Counted from the first letter of the stretch, positions 8,477-19,262 are shown. The stretch: DNA of 64,000 bases from Rhodopseudomonas palustris (GCF_003226555.1 NZ_QKQS01000032.1:1-64000), one strand, 5' to 3'. Notes: generated from the letters alone by a model not told the origin. Translations and numbers: made by a program.

Positions 8477-10087
8477 ATGTCCGATCCCGACGTCCTGATC
8501 ATCGGTGCCGGCCACAACGGCCTCACCTGTGCGGCCTATCTGGCGCGCGCCGGGCTGAAGGTGAAGGTGGTGGAGCGCCGCAGCGTGGTCGGCGGCGCTG
8601 CGGTGACGCAGGAGTTTCACCCCGGCTTCCGCAATTCGGTCGCGGCCTACACGGTCAGCCTGCTCAATCCGAAAGTGATCGCCGACCTCAAGCTGCACGA
8701 GCACGGCCTCAGAATCGTCGAGCGCAAGGCGCAGAACTTCCTGCCCGCGCCGGACGGCCAATATCTGCTCACCGGCAGCAACGTCACCGCCGCCTCGCTG
8801 GCGCGGCTCAGCCCGCATGATGCCGCGGCGTTCGGCGGCTTCGCGGCCGAGCTCGAAACCATCGCCGACGTGCTGCGGCATTTCGTACTGCGCGCGCCGC
8901 CGAATCTGGTGGCGCAGTTCGGCCTGCCGGCGATCCGCGAGAGCCTGAACGCGCTAGGAACGGCCAACCGGCTTCGCGCCATGACGATGGAGCAGCAGCG
9001 GCTGCTGCTGGATCTGTTCACCTGCTCGGCCGGCGAGATGCTCGACGCACGATTCGAGCACGATCTGGTCAAGTCGCTGTTCGGCTTCGACGCCATCGTC
9101 GGCAACTACGCCAGCCCATATGCGGCCGGCTCGGCCTACGTGATGCTGCATCACGCCTTCGGCGAGGTGAACGGCAAGAAGGGCGTGTGGGGCCACGCGA
9201 TCGGCGGCATGGGCGCGATCACCCAGGCGATGGCCGCCGCCGCCCGCGCCGCCGGTGCCGAGATCGAGACCTCGGCCGGGGTGCGCGAGGTGCTGGTCGA
9301 GCAGGATCGCGTTGTCGGCGTCAGCCTCGACGATGGCCGCAGCGTGCGTGCCCGGTTCGTGGCGTCCAACGTCAATCCGAAGCTCTTGTACACCCGCCTG
9401 TTGCCGCAGGATGCCCTGCCCGACGACGTCCGCCGCCGGATGCAGCATTGGAAGACCGGCTCCGGCACCTTCCGGATGAACGTCGCGCTATCGCAATTGC
9501 CGTCGTTCACCGCACTGCCCGGCGACGGCGACCACCTCACCGCCGGCATCATCATCGCGCCCAGCCTAGGCTATATGGACCGCGCCTATCAGGACGCCCG
9601 CGCCCACGGCTGGAGCCGCGAGCCGGTGGTCGAGATGCTGATCCCCTCCACGCTCGACGACAGCCTGGCGCCGAGCGGACAGCATGTCGCCAGCCTGTTC
9701 TGCCAGCACGTCGCCCCGGACCTGCCGGACGGTGCCTCCTGGGACGATCATCGCGACGAGGTCGCGGACCTGATGATCGCCACCGTCGACCGCTACGCGC
9801 CCGGCTTCGCCGCCAGCGTGCTCGGCCGCCAGGTGCTGTCGCCGCTCGATCTCGAACGCGAGTTCGGCCTCGTCGGCGGCGACATCTTCCACGGCGCGCT
9901 CAGCCTGAACCAGCTGTTCTCGGCGCGCCCGCTACTCGGCCATGCCGACTATCGCGGCCCGCTGAAGGGCCTGTACCATTGCGGCAGCGGCGCCCACCCC
10001 GGCGGCGGCGTCACCGGCGCCCCCGGCCACAACGCCGCAGCCGCCATCCTCAACGACCACCGCAGCCTGTTCGCAAGCCGTGGGTAA
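8477..10087 (+). CDS. FAD-dependent oxidoreductase, phytoene-desaturase/PYROXD2-like
   Basis: A 536-residue flavoprotein. The N-terminus has the dinucleotide-binding fingerprint LIIGAGHNGLTCAAYLARAG with GxGxxG at residues 10-15 and a downstream acidic strand end VVERR. The C-terminus has the second FAD contact region HPGGGVTGAPGHNAA. The domain pattern is that of the amine oxidase/phytoene desaturase superfamily, closest in layout to PYROXD2-type proteins rather than to carotenoid genes. Neither carotenoid nor other pathway genes are nearby, so the substrate is unknown. The start at 8477 was chosen over 8417 because the Rossmann motif then begins at residue 5. A degenerate copy of the last codons recurs at 10721. 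Confidence 0.88.
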   Translation: MSDPDVLIIGAGHNGLTCAAYLARAGLKVKVVERRSVVGGAAVTQEFHPGFRNSVAAYTVSLLNPKVIADLKLHEHGLRIVERKAQNFLPAPDGQYLLTGSNVTAASLARLSPHDAAAFGGFAAELETIADVLRHFVLRAPPNLVAQFGLPAIRESLNALGTANRLRAMTMEQQRLLLDLFTCSAGEMLDARFEHDLVKSLFGFDAIVGNYASPYAAGSAYVMLHHAFGEVNGKKGVWGHAIGGMGAITQAMAAAARAAGAEIETSAGVREVLVEQDRVVGVSLDDGRSVRARFVASNVNPKLLYTRLLPQDALPDDVRRRMQHWKTGSGTFRMNVALSQLPSFTALPGDGDHLTAGIIIAPSLGYMDRAYQDARAHGWSREPVVEMLIPSTLDDSLAPSGQHVASLFCQHVAPDLPDGASWDDHRDEVADLMIATVDRYAPGFAASVLGRQVLSPLDLEREFGLVGGDIFHGALSLNQLFSARPLLGHADYRGPLKGLYHCGSGAHPGGGVTGAPGHNAAAAILNDHRSLFASRG

Positions 10088-10120
10088 GTCCGGGGATAAG
10101 CCTGTGGATAAGTTGTGGAA
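10031..10120. repeat. Parent copy of a duplicated oxidoreductase 3' end
   Basis: The last ~57 bases of the oxidoreductase plus ~33 bases after its stop align over about 90 bp with 10721-10810. Shared blocks include AACGCCGC, ATCCTCAAC, TTCGCAA and GGATAAGCCTGTGGA. Confidence 0.85.
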
Positions 10121-10122
10121 AA
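10091..10122. other. DnaA-box-like cluster A
   Basis: TGTGGATAA at 10103-10111 is a perfect reverse complement of the DnaA box TTATCCACA. TGTGGAAAA at 10114-10122 differs at one base, and CGGGGATAA at 10091 differs at two. Replication or regulatory function is not shown. The window carries no dnaA, and the surrounding genes do not suggest the chromosomal origin. Confidence 0.45.
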
Positions 10123-10156
10123 CCTGTTGCCGACACCGGCTTTTGCGAGCCGTCGC

Positions 10157-10459
10157 TTAGCCGCGCAGGCAGCGCTTGGCTTCGGCGATCTGCGCCCAGC
10201 TGTAGCCGTTCTTGATTGCCCAGGCGATCGACTTGGCGCGGCCGTGTTCGTTGACGTAGTAGCGCACCGTGACGCAGTCGACGCCGGTCGGAATGGCCGG
10301 CTGCCCGGCCGGGAAAGCCACCGGCGTAACGCCGCCCTGCCCGTTGGCGAATGCCGCGGACGTGCCGACCGGTGCGACCAAGGCTGAAACGGCTACAATC
10401 GCGGACAGTCCCCGACGCCGGGTGGCGGTCGCAAATGAAACTTCGTTGGCCTTGATCAT
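10157..10459 (-). CDS. Small secreted protein of unknown function
   Basis: A 100-residue protein with an N-terminal signal sequence (basic TRRRG then hydrophobic LSAIVAVSALVAPVG, probable cut after SAAFA). The mature part is about 60 residues with two cysteines (VDCVTVRYY and AKRCLRG), which could form a disulfide. No family is recognised. ATG 10459 follows GAGGTG closely, and the adjacent GTG at 10462 is the alternative. The gene lies between the two copies of the duplicated oxidoreductase tail, so it may have arrived or been moved together with that duplication. Confidence 0.7.
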   Translation of the reverse strand: MIKANEVSFATATRRRGLSAIVAVSALVAPVGTSAAFANGQGGVTPVAFPAGQPAIPTGVDCVTVRYYVNEHGRAKSIAWAIKNGYSWAQIAEAKRCLRG

Positions 10460-10720
10460 CACACCTCACGTTCGCTGTTTGGGATCGTCGCTGGCGGCGC
10501 CGTGATTCAGCTGCGGCCAAGCGCGCGAACGCATTGGCCAGAGATCAAGGCGACAATAGGACGCTCACAACCAAAACTTGAAACGCTGCCAGCCCTGTAC
10601 TGGTTCCGCGTGCCACTGCGGGAAGGCAACTCCTGGACGCCCGACCGAAGTCACCGCCTGATGAGGCGACGCCAGCTATGCCCCGCCTTGCCGCCAGCGT
10701 GGCGGCCCGAAAGCCGGCCC

Positions 10721-10810
10721 AACGCCGCGGCCGCGATCCTCAACAACCGTCGCAGCTCGTTCGCAAACCGCGGATAAGGACCTGGATAAGCCTGTGGAGA
10801 AGCTGTGGAA
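10721..10810. repeat. Degenerate second copy of the oxidoreductase 3' end
   Basis: Same-strand copy of 10031-10120, offset by 690 bp, coding in frame for the recognisable tail NAAAAILNNRRSSFANRG (the gene has NAAAAILNDHRSLFASRG). There is no upstream part of the gene, so this is a pseudogene fragment. Confidence 0.85.
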
Positions 10811-10834
10811 ATCTCTGCCTCAAGCTGTGCATAA
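10793..10834. other. DnaA-box-like cluster B
   Basis: TGTGGAGAA at 10793-10801 and TGTGCATAA at 10826-10834 each differ from TGTGGATAA at one base, and TGTGGAAAT at 10804 differs at two. The cluster was partly produced by the 90-bp duplication. Confidence 0.4.
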
Positions 10835-10892
10835 GGCAGGCCAAACTGCCTTTAAATGCCGCGGCTTATGACGAGGAAACACTAAGCTCAGA

Positions 10893-11001
10893 AACGAAAC
10901 GCCCCGCTCCTGAGTAGGAACGGGGCGTAATTCGAGACCGGACCTTTGCTCGGCGCGCTGCGAGCAGGCACCCGGCCCCACAGGTCCCCGAAGGGATGGC
11001 C
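10893..11001 (-). ncRNA. Candidate small RNA ending in an intrinsic terminator
   Basis: No coding frame is seen here. On the minus strand a possible promoter (-35 TTGTAG at 11033-11028, -10 TATATG at 11012-11007, 15-bp spacer) precedes about 110 bases that can fold. GGACCT pairs with AGGTCC (10987-10982 with 10945-10940), enclosing TGCTCG/CGAGCA (10966-10961 with 10952-10947), and a CCC-TTCG-GGG hairpin sits nearby. The terminator at 10928-10899 follows. It could instead be only the 3' untranslated region of the toxin gene ending at 11054. Confidence 0.35.
10899..10928 (-). terminator. Rho-independent terminator, minus strand
   Basis: ACGCCCCG (10899-10906) pairs with CGGGGCGT (10921-10928), and TCCT/AGGA extends the stem after one mismatch around a GAGT loop. 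Read on the minus strand, TTTCGTTTC follows the stem. Confidence 0.8.
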
Positions 11002-11053
11002 ATAAACATATAGCCGAAAGCGAATCCCTACAAGACGAGGAACCGCATCGCTT

Positions 11054-11464
11054 TCAAGCGCCGAGAGCGTGCTTCAGCCCACGTTCAATCCGCATCATGT
11101 CGATCGTCGTCAGCATTTCAGACGAATAGCGCGGAGGCGCACCATGCCGGCGAATCTGAACACGATCCAACCGGTCATGTGAGACGCTCATGACTGCGGA
11201 GCAGATCGCCCACGTGTTGACTGTCAAACACTCATACGTCGCCCCGTCGAAAGGGACATCGGCAGGTGTCGCATGACGGTCCGGATCGGTCGCCGAGAAT
11301 GGGACCACGACACATCGCCCCGGCCTGCTCCCATGTCGATGATTGTAAGAGCGCGGAGATACCACCACGACCCGGCGAATTTTCTCCATCTCCGGTGGGA
11401 CGCGGGCCATATCGTAGTCGCACATCAAGATCCGGCCGCGCTCGGGTACAAAATTGATTGTCAA
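11054..11464 (-). CDS. PemK/MazF-like toxin family protein, no antitoxin seen
   Basis: A 136-residue protein with the PemK/MazF pattern. GRILMCDYD is the first strand with the usual Gly/Arg and acidic end, followed by VPPEMEKIRRVVVVSP, then RCVVVPFSAT, and MSVSHDRLDRV as the second conserved block. MazF-like proteins are sequence-specific mRNA endoribonucleases. The protein resembles stand-alone PemK-like proteins of proteobacteria and phages. The frame has no ATG near its beginning. The TTG at 11464, eight bases after GAAGG, was chosen, and the TTG at 11509 is the alternative. No antitoxin ORF is visible on either side. Base composition is somewhat more AT-rich than in neighbouring genes. 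Confidence 0.7.
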   Translation of the reverse strand: MTINFVPERGRILMCDYDMARVPPEMEKIRRVVVVSPRSYNHRHGSRPGRCVVVPFSATDPDRHATPADVPFDGATYECLTVNTWAICSAVMSVSHDRLDRVQIRRHGAPPRYSSEMLTTIDMMRIERGLKHALGA

Positions 11465-11686
11465 TCCAAGAACCTTCGATCGAAATAATTCGATTGCATC
11501 ACAACGCAATTACAATTCAGCCTGTTCGGCTTTGAGTCAAACTATCCTCTCAGCTTCTGAATCAATCGGATTCACCTCTGTGCTTAACCGGTGGACAAGC
11601 TGTGTGTTTCCGGCGCAGAAGCGGTGGACGATCTGTTGATAAATCGCTTCAGCGGCGCTCCTTCGCCGCCAACCTTCGGACCCGCC

Positions 11687-12577
11687 ATGACTGATCCCGC
11701 CCCCACCGTCCGCGCCAGCTTCGTGCTCGGCGACGAGGCCACCGCCCGCCGCGTCACCGACCTGCTCGGCGAGTGCTTCGACGAGGCCGAGATGGCGATC
11801 GCGGCGTTCGAGCGGCCGGACCGGAGCTGGGAGGTCGCGTTGCATTTCGGCGAGCAGCCGAACCTCGACCACATCCGCGAGCTGGTGGCGCAGGCCGCCG
11901 GTCCCGAGGCCGCACAGGCGATCAGCGTCGAAACCGTCGCCGCCAAGGACTGGGTCGCGGCGAGCCTGGAAGGGCTGGTGCCGGTTCCGGCCGGCCGCTT
12001 CGTGGTCCACGGCAGCCATGATCGCGACCGGGTGCCGGCCAACAAGCTCGGCATCGAGATCGAGGCGGCGCTCGCGTTCGGCACCGGCCATCACGGCACC
12101 ACCCGCGGCTGCCTGACCCTGCTCGACCTGGTGCTGCGCGCCGGCCCGCCGCAGCGCGTGCTCGACCTCGGCACCGGCACCGGCGTGCTGGCAATCGCTG
12201 CTGCCAAGGCGCTGCGCCACACCGTGCTGGCCACCGACATCGACAAGCAGTCGGTTTTGGTCGCGCGCGAGAACGCGCGGCTCAACGGCGTCGGCAATCT
12301 GGTGCAGGCCGAATGGGCGACCGGCTTCGCCTCGCCGGTGTTCGCCGCCCACGCGCCGTTCGATCTGGTGCTGGCCAACATCCTCGCCAATCCGCTGCGC
12401 GCCTTGGCCCAGCCGATGAGCGAGCACCTGGCGCCGGGCGCGCTGGTGATCCTGTCCGGGCTGCTGCAGCCGCAGGCGCAAAGCGTGATCGCGGCGTACC
12501 GGGCGCGCGGCTGCGTGCTGCTCCGGCAGCTGGTGATCGAAGGCTGGAGCAGCCTGCTGCTGGTGAAGACGTTCTGA
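11687..12577 (+). CDS. prmA: Ribosomal protein L11 methyltransferase
   Basis: SAM-dependent enzyme that trimethylates amino groups of ribosomal protein L11. The 296-residue protein has an N-terminal substrate-recognition domain and a C-terminal methyltransferase. The signature FGTGHHGTT precedes SAM motif I LDLGTGTGVLAIAAAK and the motif IV region FDLVLANILANPL. Length fits the family. ATG 11687 gives the expected N-terminus, whereas the frame upstream to 11591 has no similarity and no ribosome-binding site. It converges with the 64-residue ORF on the other strand, with the two stops 4 bp apart. Confidence 0.95.
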   Translation: MTDPAPTVRASFVLGDEATARRVTDLLGECFDEAEMAIAAFERPDRSWEVALHFGEQPNLDHIRELVAQAAGPEAAQAISVETVAAKDWVAASLEGLVPVPAGRFVVHGSHDRDRVPANKLGIEIEAALAFGTGHHGTTRGCLTLLDLVLRAGPPQRVLDLGTGTGVLAIAAAKALRHTVLATDIDKQSVLVARENARLNGVGNLVQAEWATGFASPVFAAHAPFDLVLANILANPLRALAQPMSEHLAPGALVILSGLLQPQAQSVIAAYRARGCVLLRQLVIEGWSSLLLVKTF

Positions 12578-12581
12578 GCGG

Positions 12582-12776
12582 CTACGGGGCGGGCTTGTCG
12601 GGGAAGCGGCTATGAGCGTCGCCCTTCGGGGCGGCGCGCCTCGCCGCGGTCTCGACGAAGCGATCCAGGATGCGCACGATCACACCACGCGGCTGCTTCT
12701 GCTCGGGCTCGACGTTCGGGGGCGTACCACCCGGGCGGACCGGCGGAGAAATCTTCTCAAACGTGAAAGCAGGCAT
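12582..12776 (-). CDS. Small conserved-looking protein, unknown
   Basis: A 64-residue ORF beginning MPAFTFEKISPPVRPG. A good ribosome-binding site GAGGTG sits seven bases before ATG 12776, which supports real translation. The protein is polar and proline-rich at the start, has a short amphipathic stretch RGVIVRILDRFVE in the middle and a basic C-terminus. There is no signal peptide or membrane segment, and no family is recognised. It lies between prmA (convergent) and pepP (divergent) and has its own promoter region in 12777-12969. Confidence 0.6.
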   Translation of the reverse strand: MPAFTFEKISPPVRPGGTPPNVEPEQKQPRGVIVRILDRFVETAARRAAPKGDAHSRFPDKPAP

Positions 12777-12969
12777 GGTGTATCACCTCGTTGTTGAGTT
12801 GAGACACTCCCGGGCTTGTCCCGGACGCGTTGTCAGAGCGTGTGCAGCGGGCGCTGCGAGCTCGCGCCCGTCTCTTGCGGGCTCGATAAATCAAGCATAA
12901 CTCGTGCCATAAGCCCAGCTTTATGCATAGCGCGTGAGCAGCGCGCAACAGGTGGAGGAGCAGACCGTT

Positions 12970-14799
12970 ATGTTCGAGTCGCATTTCCAGAGCTTCGAGG
13001 AGCCCGAAGGCGGCGTCGCACTCGCCGCGCGGCTGTCGGCGTTCCGCGAAGAACTGCTGCGGCGCAAGCTCACCGGATTTGCGATTCCCCGCGCAGATCA
13101 GCAACAAAACGAATATGTGCCGCCGTCCGAAGAGCGGCTGGCGTGGCTCACCGGCTTCACCGGATCGGCCGGTCTGGCCTACGTGCTGATCGATCGGGCC
13201 GCTTTGTTCGTCGACGGCCGCTACACCTTGCAGGCCGCCAAGCAGGTCGACGGCAACGCCTGGAGCATCGAGTCGCTGATCGAGCCGCCGCCGGAACGCT
13301 GGCTCGAGACCCATCTGAAAGCCGGCGATCGCCTCGGATTTGATCCATGGCTGCACACTTCTTCGGCAGTCGAGCGGATGCAGGCCGCCTGCGCCAAGGC
13401 CGGTGCCGAGCTGGTCGCGGTCGACGGCAATCCGGTCGATGCGGTGTGGAGCGAGCGCCCCGCCCCGCCGCTCGGCCCGGTCAGCGTCCACGGCGTGGAA
13501 TTTGCCGGCGAGAGCGAGGCCAGCAAGCTCGGCCGCATCAACGACGAGCTCGCCCGGTTGAAGGCCGATGCGCTGGTGCTGTCGGACTCGCACGCGGTGG
13601 CCTGGACCTTCAACATCCGCGGCGCCGACGTCTCGCACACGCCGCTGCCGCTGTCCTACGCGCTGCTGCCGAAGGACGGCCGCCCCACCATCTTCATCGA
13701 CGGCCGCAAGCTGTCGAACAGCGTGCGCGATCATCTCGAACAGACCGCCGAGGTCGCCGAGCCCGCGGCGCTGGCGCCGATGCTGCGCGAACTCGCCAAG
13801 GCCGGCGCCAGCATCGCGCTCGACAGCGTCACCGCGGCCGACGCGCTGACCCGGCTGATCAAGGAGGCCGGCGGCAAGCCGCTGCGCGGCGCCGATCCGG
13901 TGGCGCTGCTGAAGGCCGTGAAGAACGCTTCCGAGATCGACGGCACCCGCGCGGCGCATCGCCGCGACGCGGTGGCGCTGGCGCGCTTTCTCGCCTTCAT
14001 CGACGCCGAGGCGCCGAACGAGACGCTGACCGAGATCGACGCGGTCGAGGCGCTGGAGACGTTCCGCCGCGACACCGGCGCGCTCAAGGACGTGTCGTTC
14101 CCGACCATCTCCGGCACCGGCCCGAATGGCGCGATCGTGCATTATCGCGTCACCCGCAAGAGCAACCGCCGGATCCAGCCCGGCGACCTGCTGCTGATCG
14201 ATTCCGGCGCGCAGTATCAGGACGGCACCACCGACGTCACCCGCACCATCGCGGTCGGCGAACCAACGGCGGAGATGCGCGACCGCTTCACCCGGGTGCT
14301 GCGCGGCCACATCGCGATCGCCCGCGCGGTGTTTCCCGACGGCACCACCGGCGCGCAGCTTGACACGCTGGCGCGACAATTCCTGTGGCAGGCCGGGATC
14401 GATTTCGAACACGGCACCGGCCACGGCGTCGGCAGCTATCTGTCGGTGCACGAAGGCCCGGCGCGGATCTCCAAGCTCGGCACCACGCCACTGAAGCGCG
14501 GCATGATCCTGTCCAACGAGCCCGGCTACTACAAGGAAGGCGGCTTCGGCATCCGGATCGAGAACCTCGAACTGGTGGTGGAGAAAACCATCGACGGCGC
14601 CGAGAAGCCGATGAACGGCTTCGAGACCCTGACGCTGGCGCCGATCGACCGCCGCCTGATCGACGTCGCCATGCTGAGCCGCAAAGAACTGGCCTGGCTG
14701 AACGCCTACCACACCCGCGTCCGCGACCTGATCCGCCCCCAGCTCGACGGCCCGACCCAGGCCTGGCTCGACGCCGCGACAGCACCGCTGGCGCACTGA
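12970..14799 (+). CDS. pepP: Xaa-Pro aminopeptidase (M24B)
   Basis: Metallopeptidase that removes the N-terminal residue before proline. The 609-residue protein has the long three-domain architecture: two creatinase-like N-terminal domains and a pita-bread catalytic domain from about residue 310. All five metal ligands are visible: Asp in LLLIDSGAQY, Asp in GTTDVTRT, His in GTGHGVG, Glu in ILSNEPGYY and Glu in GIRIENLEL. This long form resembles eukaryotic cytosolic APP1 and its bacterial relatives. ATG 12970 follows GGAGGAG. The GTG at 12934 would add twelve residues without a site. It is a single gene. Confidence 0.93.
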   Translation: MFESHFQSFEEPEGGVALAARLSAFREELLRRKLTGFAIPRADQQQNEYVPPSEERLAWLTGFTGSAGLAYVLIDRAALFVDGRYTLQAAKQVDGNAWSIESLIEPPPERWLETHLKAGDRLGFDPWLHTSSAVERMQAACAKAGAELVAVDGNPVDAVWSERPAPPLGPVSVHGVEFAGESEASKLGRINDELARLKADALVLSDSHAVAWTFNIRGADVSHTPLPLSYALLPKDGRPTIFIDGRKLSNSVRDHLEQTAEVAEPAALAPMLRELAKAGASIALDSVTAADALTRLIKEAGGKPLRGADPVALLKAVKNASEIDGTRAAHRRDAVALARFLAFIDAEAPNETLTEIDAVEALETFRRDTGALKDVSFPTISGTGPNGAIVHYRVTRKSNRRIQPGDLLLIDSGAQYQDGTTDVTRTIAVGEPTAEMRDRFTRVLRGHIAIARAVFPDGTTGAQLDTLARQFLWQAGIDFEHGTGHGVGSYLSVHEGPARISKLGTTPLKRGMILSNEPGYYKEGGFGIRIENLELVVEKTIDGAEKPMNGFETLTLAPIDRRLIDVAMLSRKELAWLNAYHTRVRDLIRPQLDGPTQAWLDAATAPLAH

Positions 14800-14810
14800 C
14801 CTCTCCACGA

Positions 14811-14934
14811 GTCATTCCGGGGCGCGAGCGCCAAGCTCGCGAACCCGGAATCTGAAACGAGTACGGCCTGGAGCTGCGTCGCGCACGCTAAGCTCGAGAT
14901 TCCGGGTTCGCCGCTGCGCGGCGCCCCGGAATGA
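14811..14934. repeat. CATTCCGGGGC palindromic repeat, copy 1
   Basis: Arm GTCATTCCGGGGCGCGAG...GAACCCGGAATCT (14811-14852) and its inverted partner AGATTCCGGGTTCG...GCCCCGGAATGAC (14897-14934) form a large imperfect inverted repeat. The same family occurs at 16457, 18813 and 19263. Length and symmetry suggest a REP/MITE-like element. Confidence 0.85.
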
Positions 14935-15082
14935 CAATCGAGAGTCTCTGCGCGCGCCCGGACGACCGGGTGCGCATAGCCTTATGCCGAAAAACCGCCT
15001 GTTAGCATCGCCCTGGCAGGCTACAGTTGTTTCATCAGCTCAAATCCTTCGCCACGGCAAGCCCGTCGGGAACCGCTCACGC

Positions 15083-16372
15083 ATGCACGGAATCGTCGGC
15101 AGATACGCAACGATCGACGCCAGCCGGCGCGACGCGCCGCCGTCGAAGCTGCTGCTTCTGCTGCTGGTGCTGATGAACGGTGCGGCACCGATCGCGCTGT
15201 ACATCTTCGTGCCGGCGCTGCCGGTGCTGGCGAGCGATTTTTCCAGCGACATCTCGGTCGCGCAGATGACGGTGTCGCTCTACATGGTCGGGCTGGCCTG
15301 CTCGCAGCTGATCATGGGGCCGTTGTCCGACCGGTTCGGCCGCCGCCCGGTGCTGCTCGGCGGGCTGGCGCTGATGGTCGCGGCCAGCATCGGCTGCATC
15401 TTCGCGCAGACGCTGCCGCAACTGATCGCCTTGCGCTTCCTGCAGGCGCTCGGCGGCGCCTCCGGCATGGTGATCAGCCGCGCCATCATCCGCGATCTCT
15501 ACAGCCGCGACCGCGTCGGCGGCATGCTCAGCCTGGTGATCGCCGTGATGATGATCGCGCAGATGCTGAGCCCGCTGGCCGGCGGCGTGATCGAAACCGC
15601 GTTCGGCTGGCGCGCGATCTTCTACGCCGTCACCGCGGGGGCGATCGTCGTCGCCGCCGCGATCACGCTGGCGCTGCCGGAAACGAGCCGGCGCAGCAGC
15701 GCGCCCGCCGCGCAGCGCGGCGGCTTCCGCACCGACCTGCGCAGCCTGTTCGGCAGCCGCGCCTTCATCGGCTACGTGCTGTGCCAGGTGCTCGCCTCGG
15801 CGATCATCTTCATCTTCGCCGGCGGCGGCCCCTACGTCGTGGTGACGCAGATGGGCCGCAGCAGCGCCGAATACGGCGCCTGGTTCGCCAGCTCCGGCTT
15901 CGCGTATCTGATGGGCAATTTGTTCTGCGTGAAGTTCTCGCCGCGGCATTCGCTCGACCGGCTGATCTGGTTCGGCCTCGGCTTGCAGATCGCCGGCGCC
16001 GCGCTCAATCTGGCGTGGGGCGTCCTCGGCTGGAATCAGGTGCCCAGCTGGCTGTTCGGCACCCACATGATCATCATGTTCGGCAACGCCGCGGTGATGG
16101 CCAACGCCGCCGCCGGCGCGATCAGCATCCGCCCGCAGGCGGCCGGCACCGCCTCCGGTCTGATGGGCTTCACCCAATTCGGGTTCGGCTCGCTGTGTTC
16201 GCAGGCCGGCGCCTGGCTCGGCGGCCATTTCGCGACGCCGCTGCCGCTCAACATCGCGATCTTCGGAACCGCGCTCGCCTGCGCCTCGGCCATGATCTTC
16301 CTGGTGCCGCGCCGCAATCTGATCGCGACCGAAGAGATGATCGAACAGGCGGAAGAAGAGACGTTGGTGTAG
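15083..16372 (+). CDS. Bcr/CflA-family multidrug exporter (MFS, DHA1)
   Basis: A 429-residue, 12-helix major facilitator protein. The loop between helices 2 and 3 carries the MFS motif LIMGPLSDRFGRRPVLLGG, and helix 1 contains the pattern ALYIFVPALPVLASDF typical of the drug:proton antiporter group Bcr/CflA. Substrates in the family include bicyclomycin and chloramphenicol, but none can be predicted here. The reading frame opens at 14984, yet the first ~33 residues are not membrane-protein-like. ATG 15083 was chosen although no strong ribosome-binding site precedes it, so the start is uncertain. No regulator is adjacent. Confidence 0.85.
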   Translation: MHGIVGRYATIDASRRDAPPSKLLLLLLVLMNGAAPIALYIFVPALPVLASDFSSDISVAQMTVSLYMVGLACSQLIMGPLSDRFGRRPVLLGGLALMVAASIGCIFAQTLPQLIALRFLQALGGASGMVISRAIIRDLYSRDRVGGMLSLVIAVMMIAQMLSPLAGGVIETAFGWRAIFYAVTAGAIVVAAAITLALPETSRRSSAPAAQRGGFRTDLRSLFGSRAFIGYVLCQVLASAIIFIFAGGGPYVVVTQMGRSSAEYGAWFASSGFAYLMGNLFCVKFSPRHSLDRLIWFGLGLQIAGAALNLAWGVLGWNQVPSWLFGTHMIIMFGNAAVMANAAAGAISIRPQAAGTASGLMGFTQFGFGSLCSQAGAWLGGHFATPLPLNIAIFGTALACASAMIFLVPRRNLIATEEMIEQAEEETLV

Positions 16373-16389
16373 AGCGACGCTCCTCCACC

Positions 16390-16623
16390 GTCATCCTCCG
16401 CGAAAGCGGAGGATCCCGTATCTAGAGCCTTACTGCCGCCCGCTACCCCTCCCCGAGTCATTCCGGGGCGCTCACGCCAGTGAGCGAACCCGGAATCTGA
16501 CACCTGCACGACAGCAGAGATTCCGGGTTCGCGCTGCGCGCGCCCCGGAATGACTCGTGGAGGCGATGGCGGATCGCGTCAACGCTCTGGGATACTGGGT
16601 CGCCCGCATACGCGGGCGATGAC
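16390..16623. repeat. TCATCC(C)CGCG palindromic repeat split by another repeat
   Basis: Left arm GTCATCCTCCGCGAAAGC (16390 on) and right arm GGGATACTGGGTCGCCC...GGGCGATGAC (16589-16623) match the two ends of the intact elements at 36853 and 61749. A complete CATTCCGGGGC element fills the space between them. Confidence 0.75.
16457..16554. repeat. CATTCCGGGGC palindromic repeat, copy 2 (nested)
   Basis: GTCATTCCGGGGCGC (16457 on) and GCGCCCCGGAATGAC (ending 16554) are inverted arms around the CCCGGAATCT/AGATTCCGGG core. The element lies inside the split repeat at 16390-16623. Confidence 0.85.
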
Positions 16624-16649
16624 GTCGGTTGACGCAGCAACGCCGTGAA

Positions 16650-19237
<2,588 letters not shown>

Positions 19238-19262
19238 GCTGAGGCCGGGTGCCCTGAACTTC

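Noticed and set aside
10091-10834. Chromosomal replication origin
   Set aside because: Despite DnaA-box-like sequences, there is no dnaA, hemE, parAB or AT-rich unwinding region, and part of the cluster arose by a local duplication.
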